From: Acidimicrobiales bacterium
Lineage (GTDB): Bacteria; Actinomycetota; Acidimicrobiia; Acidimicrobiales; Poriferisodalaceae
Assembly (NCBI GenBank): GCA_009843525.1
Contig: VYDH01000030.1
Coordinates: 62,001 to 126,000, forward strand
Direction of reading: 5' to 3'
Length of the DNA stretch: 64,000 nucleotides
Positions 16,599-25,237 of this stretch are shown piece after piece. The notes beneath the pieces were generated by a model. It had not been told where the DNA came from and made no database searches. It saw only the letters and a list, made by a program, of their open reading frames with translations. Numbering within the stretch: position 1 is the first letter of the stretch; every line of letters starts with the position of its first letter. The position numbers and the translations under genes are program-made.

Positions 16599-19048
16599 TG
16601 GCGCAGCCTCGCCGACGATGGGTCGTAGATGGGCTCGCTGAGCACCCGCGCTGGACGGTGCTCGCCGAGGACACGCACCGTCAATGGAGTGCCCGGCTCG
16701 GCGTCGGCCGGGTTCAGGTAGGCGAACGCCAGACCCTGGCCCACCCAGAAGCCGTACGCGCCTGTGGTCACCAGCCCGACCGGGCGGCCATCTCGGTAGA
16801 CCGCATCACTGCCGCCGACCTCGGCCACGTCGGTGTCGACGGCCAGATACGCCAGCTTCCAGCGCCACGGCCGCTCACCGCTGCCGGCGGCCGCACGGCG
16901 CGCCAGCAGCGCGTCGCGCCCGACGAAATCGCCCTTGTCGGGCTTCACGAAACGCCCGATGCCGGCCTCGTCGGGGGTGACGTCATGGGTGAGGTCGCGG
17001 CTGATCATGTACCGCTTCTCCATCCGCAGGCCCTCGGTGGCGTGGTTCCCGACGTTCGCCATGCCGTGCGGCTCGCCGGCCTCGCTCAAGGCCCCATACA
17101 GGTCAGCGATGCGTTCGAGCGGCACGTGCAGCTCCCAGCCCAGCTCGCCCGTGAACCCCACACGCAGCGCCCGCACGCCTCCGATGCCGGCCACCGTGAT
17201 CTCCTGGCACGACAGCCAACGAAACGCGTCGTTGCCCAGGTCGGCATCGGTGCAGGCGCCGAGCACGTCGCGCGACCGCGGACCCGCCAGCGTCAGCACG
17301 CCGAAGTCGCTCGAGCAGGTGACCAGCCGCGCGTCGGCGTCCGCCGGCCAGTGCGTCTCGAAGAACTCCCGCTCCTTCAGCTCGAACACCGCGGCAGACA
17401 CCAGGTAGAAGTGCTCGGGTCCGAGCCGGGAGACCGTCAGCTCGCCTTCGATCCGCCCGGTCGGCGTCAGCGTGTAGGTCAGCGAGATGCGGCCGTGTTG
17501 CGGCAGCCGGTTCGTGGTCAGCCGGTCCAGCACCGCCGCGGCGTCCGGTCCGACGAGGTCGAACTTGGCGAACGCCGACGAGTCGATGATCCCGACCCGC
17601 TCGCGCACCGCAGCGGCCTCGGTTGCGGCCACCTCGAACCAATCGGTACGGCGGAACGAGACCACGTCGCGTTGTGCCAGCCCCGCCGCCGGCGGGAACC
17701 ACTTGGGCCGTTCCCAGCCGTACACCTGCGTGAAGACTGCGCCCGCGTCCGACAGTGGAGCCAGCGCCGGCGACGCCCGGTAGGGCCGGCCCTCGGGCCG
17801 TTCGAGGCCGGGCAGCGGCGTCTGGTGGCGGAACTCGTAGTCCTCGGCGCCCTTGATGCGCCCATAGGTGGACACATCGCCCGGCTCGATGTACCCGAAG
17901 CGCCGGGCGTCGTAGGCCCGCAGGCTCAGGTCGGTCTCGCCGTGCACCATCCAGCGGGCCAGCTCCCGGCCCAGGCCGGGACCGTCGGCCAGGCCCACCT
18001 GCACCCCGGCGAATTGCCAGAAGTTCGGCACGCCTGAGGGGCCGATGAGCGGGTCGCCGTCGGGTGTGTGCGCGATCGCTCCGCGGATGACGCTGCGGAT
18101 GCCGACCTCGGCCAGGATCGGCACCCGCTCGAACGCTCGCTCCAGCCACAGCCCGACCCGGTCGTAGTCGGCATCGAACAGCGGGTTCTCCAAGTTCCAG
18201 CCGGGCCCCTCCGGCCAGACGGATTCGGCGTTGCGCTGCTCGTAGATGCCGATGAGCCCGGCGTCTTGCTCCTGGCGGATGTAACCCGAGACGTAGTCAT
18301 CGCGCACCACCGGCAATTCGGCGTCGAGCGCCGCGAACTCCGGCACCGGGGTGGTGACGAAGTACGAGTGCAGCGCGTTGGCCATCGGTACCGCCAGACC
18401 CACCATCTGCGCCACCTGGTGGGCGTAGCAGCCGGCGGCATTCACCACGTGTTCGGCGTGCACCGTCCCGGCTTCGGTGACGACGTCGAAGGTGCCGTCG
18501 GCCCGCCGACCGATCTCGACGACGCGGTTGCGGCGGCTCATTTGCGCGCCCCGCTGCCGAGCCACAGCCACCAGCGCATTGGTGGCGCCGGTGGGATCGA
18601 CGTGACCGTCGTTGGGCGTCCACACCGCGCCCTGCACCTGGGAGGTGTCGAAGAAGGGGTGCAGCTCGGCGATGAAATCGGGGCCGACCCAATCCATCTC
18701 GTTGCCGACGTAGGCGGCCAAGCCGAGCTGTGCCCGCAGCCAATCCACTTCCTCGTCGTGGTAGGCGATCCGGAAGCTGCCGCTGCGGTGCCAGGTCGTT
18801 TCCACGCCGGACTCTGCTGGGAGGCTGTCGTACAGCTCGCATGCGTAGCGGCGCATAGCCGCCAGCGTGTAGCCGGAGACCGAGTGAGTGACCTGACCGG
18901 CGGCGTGCCAGGTGGAGCCAGAGGTCAGCTCCCCCTTCTCGATAAGCAGCGTGTCGCTCCAGCCTTCGTGGGCCAGGTGGTACAGCAGGCTGGCACCGCA
19001 GATGCCACCACCGATGACCGCGACTCGCGTCGAATCGGGCAGGCTCAT
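16595..19048 (-). CDS. FAD-dependent dimethylglycine/sarcosine-dehydrogenase-like protein with GcvT domain
   Basis: An 817-residue two-domain enzyme. The N-terminal DAO-type FAD domain has the dinucleotide loop GGGICG (residues 13-18) and STWHAAG with His48, the conserved position for covalent flavin attachment in the DMGDH/SARDH family. The C-terminal half is a GcvT-like aminomethyltransferase domain that binds tetrahydrofolate in this family, taking up formaldehyde-level carbon. This fits oxidative demethylation of an N-methyl amino acid. The Rieske oxygenase at 20312 could supply its substrate (inference). It diverges from the aminotransferase gene. Confidence 0.85.
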   Translation of the reverse strand: MSLPDSTRVAVIGGGICGASLLYHLAHEGWSDTLLIEKGELTSGSTWHAAGQVTHSVSGYTLAAMRRYACELYDSLPAESGVETTWHRSGSFRIAYHDEEVDWLRAQLGLAAYVGNEMDWVGPDFIAELHPFFDTSQVQGAVWTPNDGHVDPTGATNALVAVARQRGAQMSRRNRVVEIGRRADGTFDVVTEAGTVHAEHVVNAAGCYAHQVAQMVGLAVPMANALHSYFVTTPVPEFAALDAELPVVRDDYVSGYIRQEQDAGLIGIYEQRNAESVWPEGPGWNLENPLFDADYDRVGLWLERAFERVPILAEVGIRSVIRGAIAHTPDGDPLIGPSGVPNFWQFAGVQVGLADGPGLGRELARWMVHGETDLSLRAYDARRFGYIEPGDVSTYGRIKGAEDYEFRHQTPLPGLERPEGRPYRASPALAPLSDAGAVFTQVYGWERPKWFPPAAGLAQRDVVSFRRTDWFEVAATEAAAVRERVGIIDSSAFAKFDLVGPDAAAVLDRLTTNRLPQHGRISLTYTLTPTGRIEGELTVSRLGPEHFYLVSAAVFELKEREFFETHWPADADARLVTCSSDFGVLTLAGPRSRDVLGACTDADLGNDAFRWLSCQEITVAGIGGVRALRVGFTGELGWELHVPLERIADLYGALSEAGEPHGMANVGNHATEGLRMEKRYMISRDLTHDVTPDEAGIGRFVKPDKGDFVGRDALLARRAAAGSGERPWRWKLAYLAVDTDVAEVGGSDAVYRDGRPVGLVTTGAYGFWVGQGLAFAYLNPADAEPGTPLTVRVLGEHRPARVLSEPIYDPSSARLRQ

Positions 19049-19068
19049 GCGCCCTCACATTGGTCACG

Positions 19069-20241
19069 ATGCGGTCCCGGCGTGCGGCAGAATACCGCCC
19101 AGTGGCGGCTGACCATACACAGGTGCCCGGAGCGGTTCACGCAGCGTTGAGGCATCCGGAGTACTACGTGCCGGGCCTCGCCGCCGACGAGGTGGCACAG
19201 CGCTACGGGCTGCGCCTGGAAGACATCACCAAGCTCGGCTCGGCCGAGAATCCCTACGGTCCGTCCCCGGCCGCGCAGGCTGCGGTGGCGGATGCGATCG
19301 GGAGGATGCAGATCTACCCATCGTGGACCGCCGAGCCGCTCAGGGAGCGGCTGGCCGAGACGTACGGATATGAGCCGCGCAACTATCTCTGCGGAGCCGG
19401 TGAGACCGAGATCATCTCGGTGCTCATCCGCGCCTACGCCGCGCAGGGCGAGCCAATTCTGATGCCGGCGCCGTGCTTCCCGATGTACCACCTGTTCGCC
19501 GAAGCGGAGGGACGGGTCGCCGATCTGCGTCACGAGGCAACTGACCCCCAGACGATGGCGGTGGACATCGACGCCTACGTCGCGGCGATCCGTCCCGAGC
19601 ACAGGATCGTCTTCGTCACCAACCCTCACTCGCCGTCGGGTACGTGGACAGCGGAAGGCGACCTGCGGCGCGTCATCGAGGCTGCCTCGCACTGCCTCGT
19701 GGTGCTCGACGAGGCCTACGTGCACTACTCGGGCGACTCCGGCGGCATCGGGCTGGTGGCCGAGTACCCGAACCTCATCGTGCTGCGCACGTTCTCGAAG
19801 GTGTACGGCCTGGCAGGGCTCCGGTTGGGGTTCGGCGTGGCCCAGTCCGGAATCATCGACGCGCTGCTGGCTGCGAAGCCCACGTGGAATGTCGGTCAGC
19901 TGCAGATCGCCGGGGGCGTGGCGGCGCTGGGCGACCACGAGTTCGTGCAGCGCACGATCGAGGTCATCTGCGACGCCCGCGCCTACGCCCAGGATCTGTT
20001 CGACTCCAAGCTCGACCGGTTCCGCTGCGTCGAGGGCTCACGGTCGAACTTCTTCCTGATCGAGCTGCTGGACGCGGAGCTGAACTCCACCGGCGTGTGG
20101 CAATCGCTGCTCGAACGGGGGGTGATCACCAAGGACGGCGCCGTGTCATTTCGAGGTCTTGGCCAGAGATTCCTGCGAGCCGACGTCGGCTTCCGCGAGC
20201 GCATGGATCGGCTGGTCGCCGCTCTCGGAGACATCCCGTGA
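19069..20241 (+). CDS. HisC-like class I/II aminotransferase
   Basis: A PLP-dependent fold-type I aminotransferase of about 390 residues, most like histidinol-phosphate aminotransferase. Visible motifs are ENPYGPSP, the substrate/PLP segment VTNPHSPSGTW, LDEAYVHYSG, and the PLP lysine in TFSKVYGLAGLRLGFG. The start is uncertain: TTG 19060, ATG 19069 (chosen) and GTG 19099 are in frame, and the last leaves a more normal 50-nt divergent promoter region. Its placement beside N-methyl-amine genes rather than his genes suggests a catabolic role. Confidence 0.82.
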   Translation: MRSRRAAEYRPVAADHTQVPGAVHAALRHPEYYVPGLAADEVAQRYGLRLEDITKLGSAENPYGPSPAAQAAVADAIGRMQIYPSWTAEPLRERLAETYGYEPRNYLCGAGETEIISVLIRAYAAQGEPILMPAPCFPMYHLFAEAEGRVADLRHEATDPQTMAVDIDAYVAAIRPEHRIVFVTNPHSPSGTWTAEGDLRRVIEAASHCLVVLDEAYVHYSGDSGGIGLVAEYPNLIVLRTFSKVYGLAGLRLGFGVAQSGIIDALLAAKPTWNVGQLQIAGGVAALGDHEFVQRTIEVICDARAYAQDLFDSKLDRFRCVEGSRSNFFLIELLDAELNSTGVWQSLLERGVITKDGAVSFRGLGQRFLRADVGFRERMDRLVAALGDIP

Positions 20242-20315
20242 AGTCGTCGGCGGCGCACCAGCCGGTCCCATTGAGCACGGCCCGGCTCGTGGCCGCACTA
20301 GGAGACCTTCCGTGA
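20214..20315 (+). repeat. Imperfect duplication of the aminotransferase 3' end
   Basis: The last codons of the aminotransferase (reading LVAALGDIP then TGA at 20239-20241) are echoed 74 nt downstream in the same strand (reading LVAALGDLP then TGA at 20313-20315). The second copy carries the AGGAG and GTGA that start the Rieske gene. This looks like a short duplication that separated an originally overlapping gene pair. Confidence 0.6.
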
Positions 20316-21388
20316 ATCGGGCGCTCGCGGCCCGCTACTACACCGACCAGGCGATCTTCGATGCCGAGCTGGACGCGGTGTTCGCCCGATCCTGGGTGAT
20401 GGTCGGCCACGAGTCCCAGGTGGCGACCCATGGCCAGGTGGTCACCGCCGCAGTCGGCGACGAGTCGGTGTTCGTGGTCAACAACGGCGGCCAGCTTGGT
20501 GCTTTCTACAACGTGTGCCAACACCGGGGCCACGAGCTGTTCGGACCGCCGCAGCCCGGCGGCGAGGAGCTCACCGTGCCAGGCCTCATCACGTGCCCGT
20601 ACCACGCATGGGTGTATGCGCTCGACGGCACGCTGGCCAGCGCCCGCAGCCGGGACGTCGGCGAGATCTGCCTGCCGCCGGTGCGCCTCGAGCGGTTGGG
20701 CGGATTCCTATTCGTGAACCTCGACCAGGACGCGCCCGCCTTGGCGCAGGTGGTGCCCGGGGTGGAATCCGAGCTCTTGGCGAACGCGCCTGCGGCGCCC
20801 GAGCGGGTGCTGAGCTGGCGCAACACCCAGGTCATGGCGGCGAATTGGAAGGTCGTCGTCGAGAACTACAACGAGTGCTACCACTGCCCGAACGTCCACC
20901 GCTCGTTCACCACCGGCGTGGTGGACCCAGCCAGCTATCGCATCAGCTGCGAGGGCGAGGTGATCCGCCACTTCGCACGGGGAGCCCCCGCCGAGCGGTC
21001 GGGCTACACGCGCCTCGATGACGGTGCCGACTATGTCGCCTATTTCGTCTGGCCCGCCTCGGCGATCCAGGTGTATCCCGGCCAGGTCGTCAACACGTTT
21101 CGCTGGGTGCCGCTGGGGGTCGACCGGACGCTGCTGGTGCGGGAGTTCTGGCTGGACACCGCCGAGCCCTCCGAGCTGCAGCGCGAGGTCATCAACTTGG
21201 ACTGGCAGACGACGGCCACCGAGGACTTCGGCTTGGTGGAATCGGTGCAACGCGGGCTCCGCAGTCGCGGGTACAGCCCCGGGCCGCTCATCTGCGAGCC
21301 ATCCGGCGTCGGCACCGTCCACAGCGAGAACTCGGTGGCGCACTTGGGATCGCTGGCCCAGGCGGCGCTGGAGCCTGCGCACGGCTGA
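20312..21388 (+). CDS. Rieske non-haem iron oxygenase, alpha subunit type
   Basis: A 358-residue ring-hydroxylating-oxygenase-like protein starting at GTG 20312 behind AGGAG. The Rieske [2Fe-2S] ligands are CQHRGH and CPYHAW; the mononuclear iron site is in ENYNECYHCPNVH. Members demethylate or hydroxylate quaternary amines (GbcA, carnitine oxygenase) or aromatics. The nearby dimethylglycine-dehydrogenase-like gene makes a betaine-type N-demethylase attractive, but this is inference. No reductase partner is in the cluster, so electrons must come from an enzyme encoded elsewhere. Confidence 0.88.
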   Translation: MNRALAARYYTDQAIFDAELDAVFARSWVMVGHESQVATHGQVVTAAVGDESVFVVNNGGQLGAFYNVCQHRGHELFGPPQPGGEELTVPGLITCPYHAWVYALDGTLASARSRDVGEICLPPVRLERLGGFLFVNLDQDAPALAQVVPGVESELLANAPAAPERVLSWRNTQVMAANWKVVVENYNECYHCPNVHRSFTTGVVDPASYRISCEGEVIRHFARGAPAERSGYTRLDDGADYVAYFVWPASAIQVYPGQVVNTFRWVPLGVDRTLLVREFWLDTAEPSELQREVINLDWQTTATEDFGLVESVQRGLRSRGYSPGPLICEPSGVGTVHSENSVAHLGSLAQAALEPAHG

Positions 21389-21407
21389 GCATCCCGCTTC
21401 TGGTTCG

Positions 21408-22781
21408 ATGGGGCTGATGGCTGCCGACGACGCGACCAATCCGACTGCCGCGCTGGCTGGCTTCTTGACGGAATTAGGGGCTTCAGTGCCCGGGCGTCTG
21501 ACGGACATCGCCCAGAACTGCGTTGCCGACACGCTCGGCTGCATGATCTTCGGCGCCGACCTGCCGTGGGCCCGCACGGCAGCGGGCTACGCCCTCCAGA
21601 CCGGCGGCGCGGGCAGCTCGTCGATCATCGGCGGGGGCCGCACCACCGCGGCCATGGCCGCCTTCGCCAATGGCGCAGCCGCGCATGCCTTTGAGCTGGA
21701 CGACGTCCACGAGGAGTCGATCTCCCATCCCGGCGCGGTAGTGGTGCCCGCAGCGCTGGCGCTGGCGGAGGAACTGGGCGCGGGGGGCGCTGATGCGCTC
21801 GACGCCGTTGTCGTGGGCTACGAAGCGATGGGCCGAGCCGGCATTGCGGTCGGGCCCGGTGTGCACCTGCTGAGGGGCTTCCATCCCACGTCGATGTGCG
21901 GAGTCTTCGGGTCTGCAGCGGCCGCGGCCCGGCTGCTGGAACTGGACGCCGACCGGCTGCGCCACGCGCTGGGGATCGCCGCCACGCTGACGTCGGGGAC
22001 GATGGAGTTTGCATCCTCCGGCGGTCAGACCAAGCGCCTCCACGCGGGTCGCGCCGCCGAGGGCGGCGTGATGGCAGCACGGCTGGCCGCCGGCGGCTTC
22101 GAGGGGCCGGCTGACGGGCTGGCCGGCACCTACGGCTTCTGCCGTGTGTTCAGCGACGAGCCCCAGGTCGAGCTGCTCACCGATGATCTCGGGAGCCGCT
22201 GGATGCTGGACGAGATCACGGTCAAGCCGTGGGCGGCGTGCAGCGACATTCACCCGCTGATCCAAGCCACCCTGGACCTGCGCGCCACCTACGGGCTGCG
22301 GCCCGACATGATCGAGCGCATCGAGGCGACGGCACCCACGAAGGCAGCGGTCCACAACAGCGGCGACGGCACCGCATCGGTGCTGGCCGCGCAGTACTCG
22401 GGGCCTTGGAACATTGCGGCGGCGCTCGTGGCCGATCCGGCGGACCCCGCCACCTACAGCGCGGAGTGGATTGCCGATGCTGAGCTGGTCGAGCTGCAGT
22501 CGAAGGTCGCGGGCATCGCTGCCGATGCGCGCTGGGATGCCACGTACGCGCACACGATGGGCGGCTCGGTGCGCATCACGCTGCGCGACGGCCGCGTGCT
22601 GGAACGCTCCGTGTGCGGCCAGAAGGGATCCATGCACGACCCCCTGAGTGCCGACGAGCTCGAAGCCAAGTTCGTCACGCTCGCCGGCCCTCACGCAGAG
22701 GTGCTGTGGGACTGGGTGCGAGCCCTGCAGTCGGCCCCGAGGGTGGCTCTGCCGCTCATGGCCGGTGAGGCCTCTCCATGA
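21408..22781 (+). CDS. MmgE/PrpD family protein
   Basis: A 457-residue member of the MmgE/PrpD family, which includes 2-methylcitrate dehydratase and cis-aconitate decarboxylase. The typical segments are NGAAAHAFELDDVHEES, HPGAVVVPAALALAEE, a GFHPTS loop, and TKRLHAGRAAEGG. The true substrate of most members is unknown. ATG 21408 is taken as start, with ATG 21417 possible. It begins 20 nt after the Rieske gene and overlaps the next kinase gene by 4 nt. Confidence 0.85.
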   Translation: MGLMAADDATNPTAALAGFLTELGASVPGRLTDIAQNCVADTLGCMIFGADLPWARTAAGYALQTGGAGSSSIIGGGRTTAAMAAFANGAAAHAFELDDVHEESISHPGAVVVPAALALAEELGAGGADALDAVVVGYEAMGRAGIAVGPGVHLLRGFHPTSMCGVFGSAAAAARLLELDADRLRHALGIAATLTSGTMEFASSGGQTKRLHAGRAAEGGVMAARLAAGGFEGPADGLAGTYGFCRVFSDEPQVELLTDDLGSRWMLDEITVKPWAACSDIHPLIQATLDLRATYGLRPDMIERIEATAPTKAAVHNSGDGTASVLAAQYSGPWNIAAALVADPADPATYSAEWIADAELVELQSKVAGIAADARWDATYAHTMGGSVRITLRDGRVLERSVCGQKGSMHDPLSADELEAKFVTLAGPHAEVLWDWVRALQSAPRVALPLMAGEASP

Positions 22782-23725
22782 GCGCACCGAAGATCGTTGT
22801 GGTCGGGAGCCTGAACGCCGATGTGACGCTGTGGGTGCCGAGGCGCCCGTCGCCCGACGAGACGATGCACGCCGAGCGCATCGCATGGTTCCGCGGCGGC
22901 AAGGGCGCCAACCAGGCAGTGGCCGCGGCCCGGCTGGGCGCGCGGGTGGTGATGGTGGGCCGGATCGGCGACGACGAGCAGGGCCGGTGGCTGCGCTCTG
23001 GCCTGGAGGCCGAGGGGATCGACTGCCAGCACGTGGCCAGTGTCGATGTCCCGACCGGATTGGCGGTGATCACCGTCGATCCCGATGACGTGTCGATCGT
23101 GGTGGCTGCGGGCGCCAACGCATCGCTGGATGCCAGGGGCGTGCAGGCACCCGCCGACGAGATCGCCGCGGCCGATGCGCTGCTGCTGCAGGGCGAGGTG
23201 AGCGCCGCCGCCGCCCGGGCCGCAGCCGAGATCGCCCGCGAGCACGGCACGTTCGTGGTGCTGAATCCGGCTCCGTACAACGACGTTGCCCCCGCTGTGC
23301 TGCCGCTGGCGGACATCGTCATCGTGAACCGCGCCGAAGCCGAGCAGTTGCGTCACCCCGACGCCGACGGCAGCGTGCCCGAGCTGCGTCCCGAAGCGGT
23401 GCTCGTCGAGACACGAGGCGCAGCGGGCTGCGTCATTCAGCAGCCACAGACCGCTGATCCTGCGCAGCAACCGCCCGATTCACCTGCGGCTCCCACCGAT
23501 GCTGCGGCCAATGCCGACGGGGAGATCACGGTGGCCGCACCGCGGGTTGCCGTGGTCGACGCCACCGCTGCAGGGGACGCGTTTGCCGGCGCGTTCGCGG
23601 TCGGCATGGCCTCGGGCGCGACCGTGGCCGAGGCGGCGCGGCTGGCCGTGCGGGCTGGCGCCTGGGCGGTGACAGTCGCGGGAGCCCAGCCGAGCTTGCC
23701 GACGATGGCGCAGCTCAGAGGCTGA
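22778..23725 (+). CDS. PfkB-family carbohydrate kinase (ribokinase-like)
   Basis: A 315-residue sugar kinase. The first PfkB signature is RGGKGANQAVAAARLG near residue 40. The second, DATAAGDAFAGAF, contains the catalytic Asp and anion hole near residue 264. Ribokinase is the closest type by motif, although the sugar cannot be told from sequence. A Gln/Pro/Ala-rich insert near residues 216-245 is unusual. It is the last gene of the plus-strand catabolic run, coupled to the PrpD-like gene by ATGA. Confidence 0.87.
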   Translation: MSAPKIVVVGSLNADVTLWVPRRPSPDETMHAERIAWFRGGKGANQAVAAARLGARVVMVGRIGDDEQGRWLRSGLEAEGIDCQHVASVDVPTGLAVITVDPDDVSIVVAAGANASLDARGVQAPADEIAAADALLLQGEVSAAAARAAAEIAREHGTFVVLNPAPYNDVAPAVLPLADIVIVNRAEAEQLRHPDADGSVPELRPEAVLVETRGAAGCVIQQPQTADPAQQPPDSPAAPTDAAANADGEITVAAPRVAVVDATAAGDAFAGAFAVGMASGATVAEAARLAVRAGAWAVTVAGAQPSLPTMAQLRG

Positions 23726-23736
23726 GCCCGGGGCCA

Positions 23737-23826
23737 AGCGGCCCGTGAGCGAAGCGAACAAGAGCGGGAAGCGCAGGGCGAAGCCGTGGCCCGAGCGGCC
23801 CGTGAGCGAAGCGAACAAGAGCGGGA
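23737..23826. repeat. Pair of 33-bp direct repeats
   Basis: Identical 33-bp units lie at 23737-23769 and 23794-23826, 57 bp apart start to start, between convergent pfkB-like and upp genes. Each contains CGTGAGCGAAGCGAACAAGA. They carry no credible coding frame and may be a dispersed intergenic repeat. Confidence 0.85.
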
Positions 23827-23848
23827 GGCAAGGGCGGGAGGTAACCGT

Positions 23849-24493
23849 TCAAGCCGAGCCGTAGAGACGGTCGCCTGCATCGCCCAGGCCGGGAACGATG
23901 AAGGCCCGCTCGTCGAGGTGGCTGTCGACGGCGGCCGTCACGATGCGGACATCGGCAGCACTGCTCTGCAGGGCAGCGATCCCCTCGGGTGCGGCCAGCG
24001 TGCACACCATCGTCACCGGCCCCACGCCCGACTCCCCGAGCACCCGGATCACCGCGGCCGCCGAGCCGCCCGTCGCCAGCATCGGGTCGAGCACCAGCAC
24101 CGGTCGATCCTCCAGCACACCTGGCAGCGACTCGAGGTAGCACTCGTGCCCGACGCCGTCGGACGTCTCGATCCTTCGCATACCGACAAAACCCACCGGC
24201 GCAGCAGGCAGGAGCCGCAGCGCCGCATCGAGCATGCCCAGCCCGGCGCGCAGCACGGGCACGATCGCCGGCATCGGCTCGAGGCGCGAGCCTTCGGCGG
24301 GCCCGAGCGGAGTCTCCACCGTCTCGGGCACCGATGTCGCATCGGTGAGTGCTTCGGACACCAGCAGGAACGTCAGCGCGTCGAGCCGCTGGCGGAACTC
24401 CTCGACGGCGGTGTCCTTGTCGCGCAGCCGGGTGAGCAGGGCTGCGGCTACCGGGTGGTCGACTGTGGTGACGTTCGTAGGGCTGACACTCAT
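23849..24493 (-). CDS. upp: Uracil phosphoribosyltransferase
   Basis: A 214-residue pyrimidine salvage enzyme (uracil plus PRPP gives UMP). The PRPP loop is VLVLDPMLATGGSA, and the uracil-binding C-terminus is FIVPGLGDAGDRLYG. IVPVLRAGLGM is the usual middle motif. Full family length. It converges with the kinase gene and diverges from the LytR_C gene. Confidence 0.96.
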   Translation of the reverse strand: MSVSPTNVTTVDHPVAAALLTRLRDKDTAVEEFRQRLDALTFLLVSEALTDATSVPETVETPLGPAEGSRLEPMPAIVPVLRAGLGMLDAALRLLPAAPVGFVGMRRIETSDGVGHECYLESLPGVLEDRPVLVLDPMLATGGSAAAVIRVLGESGVGPVTMVCTLAAPEGIAALQSSAADVRIVTAAVDSHLDERAFIVPGLGDAGDRLYGSA

Positions 24494-24600
24494 GGGCTGG
24501 CTCTCACGGTCGGTGCTCGGTCGGACAGTAGGGGTCCGCCCGCAAGTTAGGTCCTGAGGGGTACACCCGGCAGCGCATCTTTCCTTCTACGCTCACAGCC

Positions 24601-25224
24601 GTGAACAGCCAAGCCGGCGAATCCAACAGCGGCGCAGCAGTGCGCGGGTTGCTGCTGGTGCTGGTTGCCGTTGTCGTGGGAGTGCTGCTGCTCCGCTCGG
24701 TCGATGATCCAGACGACACGACCGTGACCGACACAGCCCCGCCTGCCGCACCGGGCGACACGCTCCCCACGGCGACAGAGGCGCCCACGCCCACGAGCAG
24801 CGCCGCCGACGCCGTCGACACCGGCTCTGGCACGGTCGCCACCGTGGCGACCACTGTCACCGCCGCACCCGCCACCGACACCACCTCGGCGGGCGCCGAG
24901 CCGTTCCAGCCGAGACCGGCGGCCGAGGTGTCGGTGCAGGTTGCCAACTCCACAACCGTCCGGGGGGCTGCGGGGCGGCTCACCGACCGGTTCAAGACGC
25001 TGAGCTACATCACCAAGACGCCCACCAACTACGTGGGCACTCCCATCGACCGGACGCGCATCTACTACCAGCCGGGCTCGCTGCTCGAAGCGCGGGCGAT
25101 AGCGGGTGTGCTGGAGCTCGACGCCGACAACGACGTGTTCCCGATGCTGGCAGACACATCAGCCGTGCAGGGCTTTGAGACGCCCGACGTGCTGGTGGCG
25201 CTGGGGACCGATCTGGCTGAGTAG
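24601..25224 (+). CDS. Membrane-anchored LytR_C-domain protein
   Basis: A 207-residue protein from GTG 24601. A single membrane helix (about residues 16-32) is followed by a Thr/Pro/Ala-rich extracytoplasmic linker to about residue 100. A C-terminal LytR_C-type domain then begins EVSVQVANSTTVRGAAGRLTD. The domain is found at the end of LytR-CpsA-Psr wall-polymer ligases, but here it stands alone without the catalytic LCP part. Its role in the cell envelope is inferred from this layout. Confidence 0.75.
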   Translation: MNSQAGESNSGAAVRGLLLVLVAVVVGVLLLRSVDDPDDTTVTDTAPPAAPGDTLPTATEAPTPTSSAADAVDTGSGTVATVATTVTAAPATDTTSAGAEPFQPRPAAEVSVQVANSTTVRGAAGRLTDRFKTLSYITKTPTNYVGTPIDRTRIYYQPGSLLEARAIAGVLELDADNDVFPMLADTSAVQGFETPDVLVALGTDLAE

Positions 25225-25237
25225 CCGAGCAGTCGAC

